64,000 bases of DNA, from positions 1-64,000 of the forward strand of contig CAKQKE010000006.1 of NCBI GenBank assembly GCA_934247935.1, given 5' to 3'. Shown here one piece after another: positions 44,384 to 52,800 of this stretch. The notes beneath the pieces were generated by a model that saw only the letters and a program-made list of their open reading frames with translations, was not told the origin of the DNA and did no database searches. The DNA comes from an uncultured Clostridia bacterium. GTDB lineage: Bacteria; Bacillota; Clostridia; Christensenellales; Borkfalkiaceae. The translations under genes were made by a program, and so were the position numbers. How positions within the stretch are numbered: position 1 is the stretch's first letter; each line of letters opens with the position of its first letter.

Positions 44384-45343
44384 TTAACCTTTATATTTTG
44401 CCGTCAATACTATATCTTGCGGATAATCGCCGAATTTACTGCCAAAAATATTAAATCCGCCGACATACTCGGCATCGGGTTTGTTTCCGAGTTTAAAAAG
44501 TACCGCAGGGGAAGATTTTAAATCGAGACAATCTATAGTGACGTTTTTATTAACAAGTTCGCCGTCTAAAAAAGTACCTTTCCCCGTTATTTTAATTACT
44601 TTAAGTTCTCCGTGCTGAGATGCGTTAAGTTTCCACCAATTCGGATTCAACAGTCCTTTTCTTCCGCCGAAATCGGCAGGGCTTGTATACGTAAACAATT
44701 CTACCCCGTTTATCCAAAAAGTAATGTCTGATTTCCATGAGTTGTCGTATTCAAAGGTCTCGGAACAAATTTCCAACGATATATTCAACTCCGTACAATT
44801 ATGCATTGTCGCAAAATTAGACGGAAAAGCATATGTAACGGTACCGTTTAACGAAAAAAACAATTGTGCGTCAAAACGTTCTCTTATAAATACGTTGTTC
44901 CAACTGACGTGATATAGTTTTTCGGTGGTTACAAACGAACAATCGGTCGACCCTTCGCAATTAACGAACTGCCCCACTCCCATAGAATAAGAAACCTCCG
45001 TTTCGTCTTGTAAATCGTATGGCAGAAATAAATTTATATAAACGTCTTTAAGCATTCGATAACAAGTCCTGACGCTGCCCCCTTTCGCCTGATGGTAAAC
45101 GATGTCTATTATACCGCTTTCATACAAACAATTTACGTTGTATACCGTTGCCGAAACAGATAAGAAATTTTTTTTGGCAAGTTCGGGTACGGTAAGGGGC
45201 TCGTGTTGAAGTTGCTCTATCATTTTCAACCTTACTTCGGAAGATAAAGCGTTGCATATTTTTGCAATTTTTGAATAATCGTTTTGATTTTTAATTGATA
45301 AATTTGCTCTCTCGTCTTCAAAATCGGTCCTGCTCAGTTTCAT
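44384..45343 (-). CDS. ArsR-like winged-helix regulator with large C-terminal domain
   Basis: A 319-residue protein, about three times the length of a classical ArsR. Residues about 25-105 are an ArsR-type winged helix (KICNALSSEVRLKMIEQLQHEPLTVPELAKKNFLSVSATVYNVNCLYESGIID). There is no ArsR metal-binding ELCVCDL motif. Residues about 110-319 are beta-rich and unrecognised, perhaps a ligand-sensing sandwich. AAAGGAGG precedes the ATG. It diverges from the GH32-CBM9 operon and lies upstream of the CotH gene, so either could be its target; sugar sensing is my inference. A near-perfect inverted repeat sits in its own leader (45361-45378). Confidence 0.75.
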   Translation of the reverse strand: MKLSRTDFEDERANLSIKNQNDYSKIAKICNALSSEVRLKMIEQLQHEPLTVPELAKKNFLSVSATVYNVNCLYESGIIDIVYHQAKGGSVRTCYRMLKDVYINLFLPYDLQDETEVSYSMGVGQFVNCEGSTDCSFVTTEKLYHVSWNNVFIRERFDAQLFFSLNGTVTYAFPSNFATMHNCTELNISLEICSETFEYDNSWKSDITFWINGVELFTYTSPADFGGRKGLLNPNWWKLNASQHGELKVIKITGKGTFLDGELVNKNVTIDCLDLKSSPAVLFKLGNKPDAEYVGGFNIFGSKFGDYPQDIVLTAKYKG

Positions 45344-45360
45344 TATATCCTCCTTTTAGT

Positions 45361-45378
45361 AAACTATATTTATAGTTT
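45361..45378. promoter_or_regulatory. Inverted repeat, candidate operator of the ArsR-like regulator
   Basis: AAACTATA-TT-TATAGTTT, perfect 8-bp arms with a 2-base gap, lies 18 bases upstream of the regulator ATG, just outside its ribosome site. Length and position suit a dimeric winged-helix repressor acting on its own gene. Confidence 0.5.
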
Positions 45379-45419
45379 GTAAAATCCGAAATTGATAAAA
45401 ATTTAGTCTTTATCGGGTC

Positions 45420-45448
45420 TTTTCAAGATAAAACAAGTGTGTTATAAT
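45420..45448 (+). promoter_or_regulatory. Promoter of the GH32-CBM9 operon
   Basis: TATAAT at 45443-45448 with TTTTCA (45420-45425) 17 bases upstream; -10 perfect, -35 weak. The leader is about 47 bases to the ATG at 45502. Confidence 0.5.
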
Positions 45449-45501
45449 GTGATTATAAATCAAGTTTTTGGTTTTGTCAATATATAAATAAGGAGGTTTT
45501 T

Positions 45502-48500
45502 ATGAAAAAACAAAAAACAATTATTAAAAAGCAACCATTTAAATTCATGTGTTTGATGTGTCTGTTTTTCGTTTTTATATCGGCTATGCTGTTGTGCTTT
45601 ATTCCGACAAGTAAACGAAGCGTAAAAGCGGAAAAGTTTTCTTTTGAAACAGACATAATCAATAAATGGGGAAATTGGGAGTTTAACGAAAACAATGCCG
45701 TTGCGACAAACGCAAACAGCGGCAACGAATTTATCGTTACAAAACACAATGCAACAAAACAACAGGAAGTTGTTATGAAAGCGGACGTGTCGTTTACAAC
45801 AGGCGCAGGTACGGGGTTTGCCTTTGGCATGCCGGACAACAACGACCCCGGTAAGTCTTGGTATTCACTCAACCTGTTCCGCGACAGCGATACGGCGATT
45901 TACCTGAGATTTTTTGCCGTAAACGTGGCAAATTCCATAGGCGACACGCACAACTTTAGGTACGATTTATCTCAAGACGAAATAAACAAAAACCTTTTTT
46001 CTCTTGAATTACGCATTTCGAACGACGGCACTTTGAAAGGATTTTTAAACGGCAAATGCGTCGTTTCCGTACACGATACGGGATATCAAGGCGGTTATTT
46101 GGGCTTCTTGACTTATTTTTCGTCGGTAACTTACAACAATGTCGAAGTATCGGTTTTCGATGCACCCGAAAACAACGATAACACCATAGACGAACAAGGC
46201 TTTTCTCACATAAACCCATCGAAGGACATTAAAAATCAATGGGGCGAATGGTATAAAGATTCAGAAAAATTTACGGCAAACAATTTAGTGTGGTGGAATC
46301 AATTTGCAATGACAGATATCAACGTCAGACCAAATCAGGACCTTGTATTCGAGGCGGATTTGACAAGGCTTTCAAATTCCAACTGCGCGATGATTGTATT
46401 CGGAGTAGAAGACCGCAACGACCCGGGCAGAGGTTGGTATGCGGTAAATCTGCAAGAAGTAGACGGACGTATAATGACGAGGCTTTACGAATCTAACAGA
46501 GGCTCTATCGGCGAAGATTTAAACTTTCACAAAAAAGATTTGACCGATGAAGAGACAAAAAACAAAACGCATAATTTGCGCATAGAGGCCTTTGCCGACG
46601 GAAAACTTTGCGCTTATTTCGACGGCATACGATTTATCGAAACGTTCGACTCGTTTTATACCGGCGGCTATATAGGATTCGGAACGTTTTACGGAGCATA
46701 TATGTTTGAAAATATCAAATACAAAATTAGCGAAAGCGGTGGAAATTATTGCACCGACGGCGAAAAAACATACAACACAACCGATTTTCGCTCAAAATAC
46801 AATTGGGAAAATTGGACGTATTCGGACAATACGGTAGTCGCAAACAACGCCGCATCCGGCAATTTGTTCTCTATGAGCACTTTATACGTAAGACCCGACC
46901 AGAACTTCTCATTGCAAGCCGACGTATTGATGAACGGCAACAGCGCGGCAATTTCGTTCGGCATATCGCAAATAAACGACCCGATTAAAGGTTGGTATGC
47001 CCTCGCAATAAGCAAGCAAAACAAAAACGCAAGACTTTTCAGCGAAAGCAAAGGCTCAATAGGCACGGCGAGTAAACATGTGATCGACCTTACCCAATCT
47101 CAATTAGAAAACACATATATCACTTTACGCATAGAGGCATATGCGTCTGGCTTGATTAAAGCATGGGTAGACGGAACGCAAATCTGCGACGTAATCGACC
47201 CCGAGTGGAATGGCGGATATATAGGGTTTAACACATTCTTTGCCGACGCCACGTTTAAAAATATTAAATACGCCATATACAACAACTCGTCTCTGTTAAG
47301 CGGTTTGGAACTCGAGGGATACGATATAAACTTCGACGCAAATAAAAAAGGATATATCCTCGAAGTCCCGACGCATACTCAAAATTTAAAAATAAAAGCG
47401 AAAGCGAAAGACAACTGCACAATTCAAATCAACAATCAAACGACCGACACTCTTGACTATCAGATAACCAAAGCAATATCGATTGTCGAAGTCGGCGTTC
47501 TGGATTCTTCGGGTAACATAACTGGAAAATACGATATTGAAATTAAAAGGTTTTTTAATGAACAATATCGTCCGTCTTACCACTTCACCGAAAAAGAAAC
47601 CTGGATAAACGACCCCAACGGTTTAGTCTACGACGCAACCACAGGCACTTACCACATGTTTTATCAATATTGCGAAGGAGTAAACAACGACGGTGTATTT
47701 TATTGGGGACATGCCGTCTCTGACAACTTAATCGATTGGCAACGCAAACAACCCGCCATCGCGCCCGACCAAAACGGTATAATTTTCTCCGGCTCGTGTA
47801 TAATAGACGAAGACAACGATAGCGGTTTGTTTAACGACGATATACCAAAAGCCTCGAGACTTATCGCTTTCTTTACATACCACTCGGACAATCCGTCGAT
47901 AGGTATGGCATACTCTCTCGATTTCGGTGAAACCTGGATTAAATACGGCAAAGTAATAACAAACGCCGACAACGTTTACGGCAATCATTTCAGAGACCCA
48001 AAGGTTGTACGCGTTGAAAACGAATGGCTTATGATTACCGGCGGCTGGACAAACGTAAGATTGTTTTCTTCCTCAAATTTGACGGATTGGTCGTTTAATA
48101 GCGAAGTTTATGATTTTTTAAATAAAAATCTTCAATCCGAATGTCCCGACATTTTCCCTCTCTCCGTCGACAACGACGAAAACAACAAAAAATGGGTAAT
48201 AAGTACAGGCGGCACTTCATACATTGTCGGAAGTCTTGATAAAATAAACGATAAATTCGTGTTTACGGCGCAAACTCCGGGCTTTAAAATGTTTAACTCT
48301 CCGGATTTATGGACTAATTGCGGCGAAGTATACGCCACGCAAAGTTATTACAACGATAAAGACGGCAGAAGAATACTTGTGAGTTGGATGGTTGACCGAA
48401 CGGCTAACGCAATCGAAGACAAATGGTGGAACGGCGCGCAATCATTGCCATTACAAACCGACTTAATCACAAAAAACGGTATGATTGTAATGAGAGGATA

Positions 48501-48990
48501 TCCCGTAACCGAAACTCTCTCGCTTAGACAAGAAGAGATTTTAAAGTTAAACGACGTCGTTTTGACTCATACCGACAACCCTCTCGACAACATACAATCA
48601 AATGCTTTCGATATGGAAGCCGAAATAGAAGTAGGTACGGCGAAAACGATAACTTTCGAGTTCTGTAAAGGGGAAAACGAAAAAACGACAATCATCTACG
48701 ACGTAGAAAATCGCGTGCTGACTTTAAACGCTTTATCATCGGGACAAGTTGTAAAATACATACTCAACGCCTCTTTAACCCCTATCGACGGTAAAATTTC
48801 GCTACGTTTGCTTTTCGATAAATCGATAATCGAAGCCTTTGCAAACAAGGGAGAACAAAGTTATCACGCATTTATATTCCCGTCCGGAAATTCAACGTCA
48901 ATGTCGATAAAATGCGACGGCGGCAATGCAAAAATCATCTCAATGTCGATTTGGAATACGAGAGATATTCATAGTGGAGGTAAAATATGA
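45502..48990 (+). CDS. GH32 fructan hydrolase with three N-terminal sugar-binding-like domains
   Basis: A 1,162-residue exported enzyme. A basic then hydrophobic segment covers about 10-35 (signal or anchor). Three similar concanavalin-like domains of about 190 residues follow (about 50-235, 240-420 and 430-610), each containing GFGMP/NDPGKSWY-type and GGYxGF landmarks. A cadherin-like sandwich (LSGLELEGYDINFDANKKGY) precedes the GH32 five-blade propeller (about 690-1005). Catalytic residues are readable: nucleophile Asp704 in WINDPNG, Asp832 in FRDP and acid/base Glu880 in ECPD. The C-terminal sandwich (about 1020-1150) has SIIEAFANKGEQ. It should split fructans such as levan or inulin outside the cell. 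AGGAGG precedes the ATG. Its stop overlaps the next start by 4 bases. Confidence 0.93.
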   Translation: MKKQKTIIKKQPFKFMCLMCLFFVFISAMLLCFIPTSKRSVKAEKFSFETDIINKWGNWEFNENNAVATNANSGNEFIVTKHNATKQQEVVMKADVSFTTGAGTGFAFGMPDNNDPGKSWYSLNLFRDSDTAIYLRFFAVNVANSIGDTHNFRYDLSQDEINKNLFSLELRISNDGTLKGFLNGKCVVSVHDTGYQGGYLGFLTYFSSVTYNNVEVSVFDAPENNDNTIDEQGFSHINPSKDIKNQWGEWYKDSEKFTANNLVWWNQFAMTDINVRPNQDLVFEADLTRLSNSNCAMIVFGVEDRNDPGRGWYAVNLQEVDGRIMTRLYESNRGSIGEDLNFHKKDLTDEETKNKTHNLRIEAFADGKLCAYFDGIRFIETFDSFYTGGYIGFGTFYGAYMFENIKYKISESGGNYCTDGEKTYNTTDFRSKYNWENWTYSDNTVVANNAASGNLFSMSTLYVRPDQNFSLQADVLMNGNSAAISFGISQINDPIKGWYALAISKQNKNARLFSESKGSIGTASKHVIDLTQSQLENTYITLRIEAYASGLIKAWVDGTQICDVIDPEWNGGYIGFNTFFADATFKNIKYAIYNNSSLLSGLELEGYDINFDANKKGYILEVPTHTQNLKIKAKAKDNCTIQINNQTTDTLDYQITKAISIVEVGVLDSSGNITGKYDIEIKRFFNEQYRPSYHFTEKETWINDPNGLVYDATTGTYHMFYQYCEGVNNDGVFYWGHAVSDNLIDWQRKQPAIAPDQNGIIFSGSCIIDEDNDSGLFNDDIPKASRLIAFFTYHSDNPSIGMAYSLDFGETWIKYGKVITNADNVYGNHFRDPKVVRVENEWLMITGGWTNVRLFSSSNLTDWSFNSEVYDFLNKNLQSECPDIFPLSVDNDENNKKWVISTGGTSYIVGSLDKINDKFVFTAQTPGFKMFNSPDLWTNCGEVYATQSYYNDKDGRRILVSWMVDRTANAIEDKWWNGAQSLPLQTDLITKNGMIVMRGYPVTETLSLRQEEILKLNDVVLTHTDNPLDNIQSNAFDMEAEIEVGTAKTITFEFCKGENEKTTIIYDVENRVLTLNALSSGQVVKYILNASLTPIDGKISLRLLFDKSIIEAFANKGEQSYHAFIFPSGNSTSMSIKCDGGNAKIISMSIWNTRDIHSGGKI

Positions 48991-49658
48991 AGAAAATATT
49001 TTCAATTTTAATACTTGTCGTTTGCATAATAGGAATGTTTGGTTGTAAAATCGTAGATAATTCCACGGAAACTGACCCGATTAAAACATTTGGCGCAAGC
49101 GATTTGGAAGTCGTCGTGGGCGATTCGATTGCAAGATGGTATGCAAAATACGATACTTCTGGTATCGAAGTTACCGTAAAAGTCAAAGATAAAAACATAA
49201 TTGTCGGAAACAAGAACATCGGTTATGACGACAATATAGAATTCGATATCGGTTTAATTTCAAACGAAGACGGCAGAGATACGACTTATACTTATAATCT
49301 GCTTACTACCGCAGGCGGTAAATATTTTTTCAGAAAAGCAGTTTCTTCAACTTTATACGGACCCGAAAACGATTTATCTTTAAATATCGCTCCCGGTTCA
49401 AACTTCTGGATTGACGTTCAACCCGTTACATTTTCAGACGGTGATACGGGATACGTCGTAAAAGTTTATTTCGGCTACGATTTATTAAATATCGATGCCG
49501 AAACGGCAATCGGAAACCTGACAATCGCCCCGTCTTTGCGGAATTCCGAACCCGACGGGACAAGTTGGTCGAGCGAAAGTAGTTTGGGTAATCTTTGGGG
49601 AAGTGCCAAAAATTTTGCAATAATCACCGAAGACGGTCGGTTTTTATCGAGAAAATAA
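48987..49658 (+). CDS. CBM9-like lipoprotein coupled to the fructanase
   Basis: Two hundred and twenty-three residues. Signal peptide with lipobox MFGC (Cys20). The mature part looks like the carbohydrate-binding module family 9 fold: VTVKVKDKNIIVGNKNIGYDDNIEFDIGL, a Trp-containing strand FWIDVQPVTF, then YVVKVYFGYD. It has no enzyme motif. The ATG overlaps the GH32 stop (ATGA), so the two are translated together; it most likely binds the fructan substrate or its breakdown products at the membrane. No transporter follows, which is unusual for a fructan locus. A double terminator follows at 49714-49750. Confidence 0.7.
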   Translation: MKKIFSILILVVCIIGMFGCKIVDNSTETDPIKTFGASDLEVVVGDSIARWYAKYDTSGIEVTVKVKDKNIIVGNKNIGYDDNIEFDIGLISNEDGRDTTYTYNLLTTAGGKYFFRKAVSSTLYGPENDLSLNIAPGSNFWIDVQPVTFSDGDTGYVVKVYFGYDLLNIDAETAIGNLTIAPSLRNSEPDGTSWSSESSLGNLWGSAKNFAIITEDGRFLSRK

Positions 49659-49713
49659 CTATATTTATCTAAAACACAATAAAAAATATTTATTAAGTTT
49701 TATGTTCTGACTA

Positions 49714-49756
49714 AAAGAGGCGGGCAACCGATTCGATTTCCCGCCTCTTTTTATTT
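49714..49756 (+). terminator. Terminator of the GH32-CBM9 operon
   Basis: AAAGAGGCGGG (49714-49724) pairs with CCCGCCTCTTT (49740-49750), followed by TTATTTTTT. The same hairpin is duplicated at 58133-58169. Confidence 0.85.
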
Positions 49757-49811
49757 TTTACGTTTAAAAGAAAATTTATCGACGTTTTTAATATGAAAAC
49801 GATATAAAGAC

Positions 49812-49843
49812 AAAACGGCAAAGCAGTTACGCCTTGCCGTTTT
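49812..49843 (-). terminator. Terminator of the first GH28-like gene
   Basis: AAAACGGCAA pairs with TTGCCGTTTT; on the minus strand the stem ends in TTTTG. A duplicate sits at 58232-58263. Confidence 0.7.
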
Positions 49844-49868
49844 TGTCAAATAGTAAAATTATGGCATT

Positions 49869-52800
49869 TTACTTGTTTTTGTGAATTATTCGTTTACTCT
49901 TTTTTTTCTTTACGATAGCGTAAACCGCAACCATGCCAAGCATGAAAAGCATTACGCTTGAAGTCTCTATGCCGCCCTTGCAGCCTTTCTTATTGCCTTT
50001 GTTGCCACTGTCGGAACTTGTTCCGCTGTCGCTTGTATTTCCGCTGTCCGTTGACGAATCGGTATCAGGGTCTGTCGGTTTTTCTTCGAGAGCCTTATAT
50101 GCTTCGTCGAGTGCCTTGTACGCCTCGTCTATCGCACCTTGCGTTGCGTTTTCGTCAAGGTCTTCGGCAACTTTAAGCGCGTTCTTTAACGCCGCATAAG
50201 AGTCAGCCGTATACTTGCTTTGGTCTACGCCTTTTGCCGTTGCGATTAATGCGTTGAGTTGAGTTTTATCGCCCGCTGGCAATCTTTCAAGACTCATAAG
50301 CGCGTTGTATAAAGTTTCATATGCTTTGTCAATCTTGTATTGAGTGAGACCGACTGCTTTTTCTGCCTCTGCAAGAGCGGCTTTAAGCACGCTGTAAGTT
50401 TCTGCGGTGTAGTCGTATTCTTTATACGTCTTAGCCGTCTCTATAAGCGTATTGAGGTTACTGCTGTCGCCCGCCGCAAGTTGAGCCTCGCTCGAAATTA
50501 TCTTCAACGAGTTGATTTCGCTTGCCTGATATTGACTTCTTATACCGATATTGCCCGTCAGGTTTTCTTCTACTTCGTATGCGAACAACGGTTTGGTTTC
50601 ATCGTTTACAAACACTAAAATCGTAGATTTCAACGCCACCACTTTTATAGTGTAATCGCTTCCGGACACTTCGACGTTTTTAGTCGTTGCGCAACCGCCG
50701 TATTTGCCGTTAAACCTGTATAACGATACCTTGTAATTTCCGTTTACATCTCTTTCAAATTGCACGTTGTAAGCGTTGATATTGTCGGGTTCGGGCGATA
50801 CGTTTGTCGCAAAGAGGTACAAACCGACGTTCATATTACTCTTCAAAACAACGTTCATCGTCACTTCAAACGTGCTGAGAAGATTGACGTTGTTCCACAT
50901 GTATTTTACTTCGCCCGTGCTTTCAAATACAAGTCTTCCGTCCTTTATCTCTGCCTTTGCCGCACTCGTCGTGTAAGTTGTAAATTCTTTGTAATCTTCG
51001 GTAAAGTCGTAATTATATTCCGTACCTTCTACAACGTAAGCATTGCTGTCTTCGTCTATACCCAGGGTTGCGTCGTCGAGATATACTTTAGTTCCGTCTT
51101 CGCCCGTATGTTTTAAACCGAGTTGAACGGTAGTAGTTTCTTCAACGTTGAATTTAAGGGTATAAGTTTCGAATTCGCTGCCCGCTTTTACGTCTGCCGT
51201 CGATAAAATTTCGCCTGTTTCGGCATTGCGTGCAAACAATTGTGCACTGCCGCCGAGTAATTTTACGTCAAGATTAAATTTATATGCGCCGTATACGCAA
51301 TACAAACCCTGGAACAATTCGCCTTCGCCCTCGATATATGCGGCGTAGTCAACCACGTCGTAATACTGTTTGCTTTCGCTGTACTTTGCCAGTTTGGATT
51401 TGGTAACGCCCTTAGATTCGTAACCTACTTTTCCGTTTGCGCCGAGAGTTCTGCTCCACCACGTCAAACCCGAAACCCAGTCTTTTTCTCCGTCATAACG
51501 GAAATCTCTTTCAAAACTCGGATTCATAAAGTCGGTCGACGAAGTCAACCCGCAATCGGAAGCGACGTTAGTCATAATCATGCAACCTACGCTGCAATAA
51601 ATTTCACTGTACCTTGCGTCGCAACGGTAAACGTTGTTGTAAATCTTTACGTCTCTTACGGGCGAGAAATCGTCCTTTTCGCCGTTGTCGAGGTCGTAAT
51701 TGTAATAACTGCTGCTGCCGTAGAACGGATTATCGGGCCAACTGCCAACCGCGCGGGTCGTTCCGCCGAGAATACAATCGGTAACGGTTATGTTCTTAAT
51801 TTCTTGATTTTCAAGGTCGGGATCGGCAGTTCCCCAAGGAATAAACACTATGCCGAGACCACCCCACAAATTACTGTGTCTGATAGTGATATTATCCACG
51901 CAATTATCTTCACCCGGTTGAGACGACCACCACACTTTGCCGCGGTTGTCGATATATTGCGGGCTGAGAGTAACCGCATCGTCGTTTGCATAGACAAAAC
52001 AACGGTCCACAATTGCGTTTTTGCAAGCGGTAAAGCCGAAGCCGTCGCCGTTGATACACTCTTCTTCTTTTATGTCGATGTTGGCAAAATAAATGTTTTT
52101 AGTGAAACGCGTTGGCATATTCCATATATTTGCACGAAGAATAGTAATATCTTTTACAATTACGTTTTCACATTTGTCAATCGCTATGGGGTGAACGTGA
52201 ATGGTATTTGCGCAACCAACGACTATATTCGAGTTCCACTCGTAGTTGTAACCGTCTATACACTCTGCACCCGCTTCCATCATACGGATAGTGCCGCCAC
52301 CCGTGATTTTGATGTTTTTAGCGTCGCTTACCTGAACAAGCGGATAATTAAGTACCGCTCCCACGTGACACCAGACGATGCCTTCTATGTCTTTATCGTG
52401 TCCGTAAACGACTTCATAGTCATAATCGCTTGCGCGACGGGATTGCAACAAAATCGCTCCGCTTTCGATGCGTAATTCAACGTTGCTCTTCATTTTAATG
52501 TTGGTAGCCACGTATCTGCGACCGTATACGCTTGTGTCTCCCGACAAAACGACCGTTCCGCCGCCTTGTGCGTTTACGTAATCTATTGCCGCCTGAATTG
52601 CCGCGTTGTCGTTTGTAAAACCGTCGCCCTTTGCGTTAAACGGCTCGTCGGTTACTTTAACCGTAAGCGAAGGCAAATCGAAATCGTACGGGTTTTCGCC
52701 GAAATCGTAATAGTTTTCGATTGCGAAAGACTTACTCACGCGCACGCCTTCTACCCCCGCAAGCAATTTACTCGACAAGCGAGACATACTTCCGTTTTCA

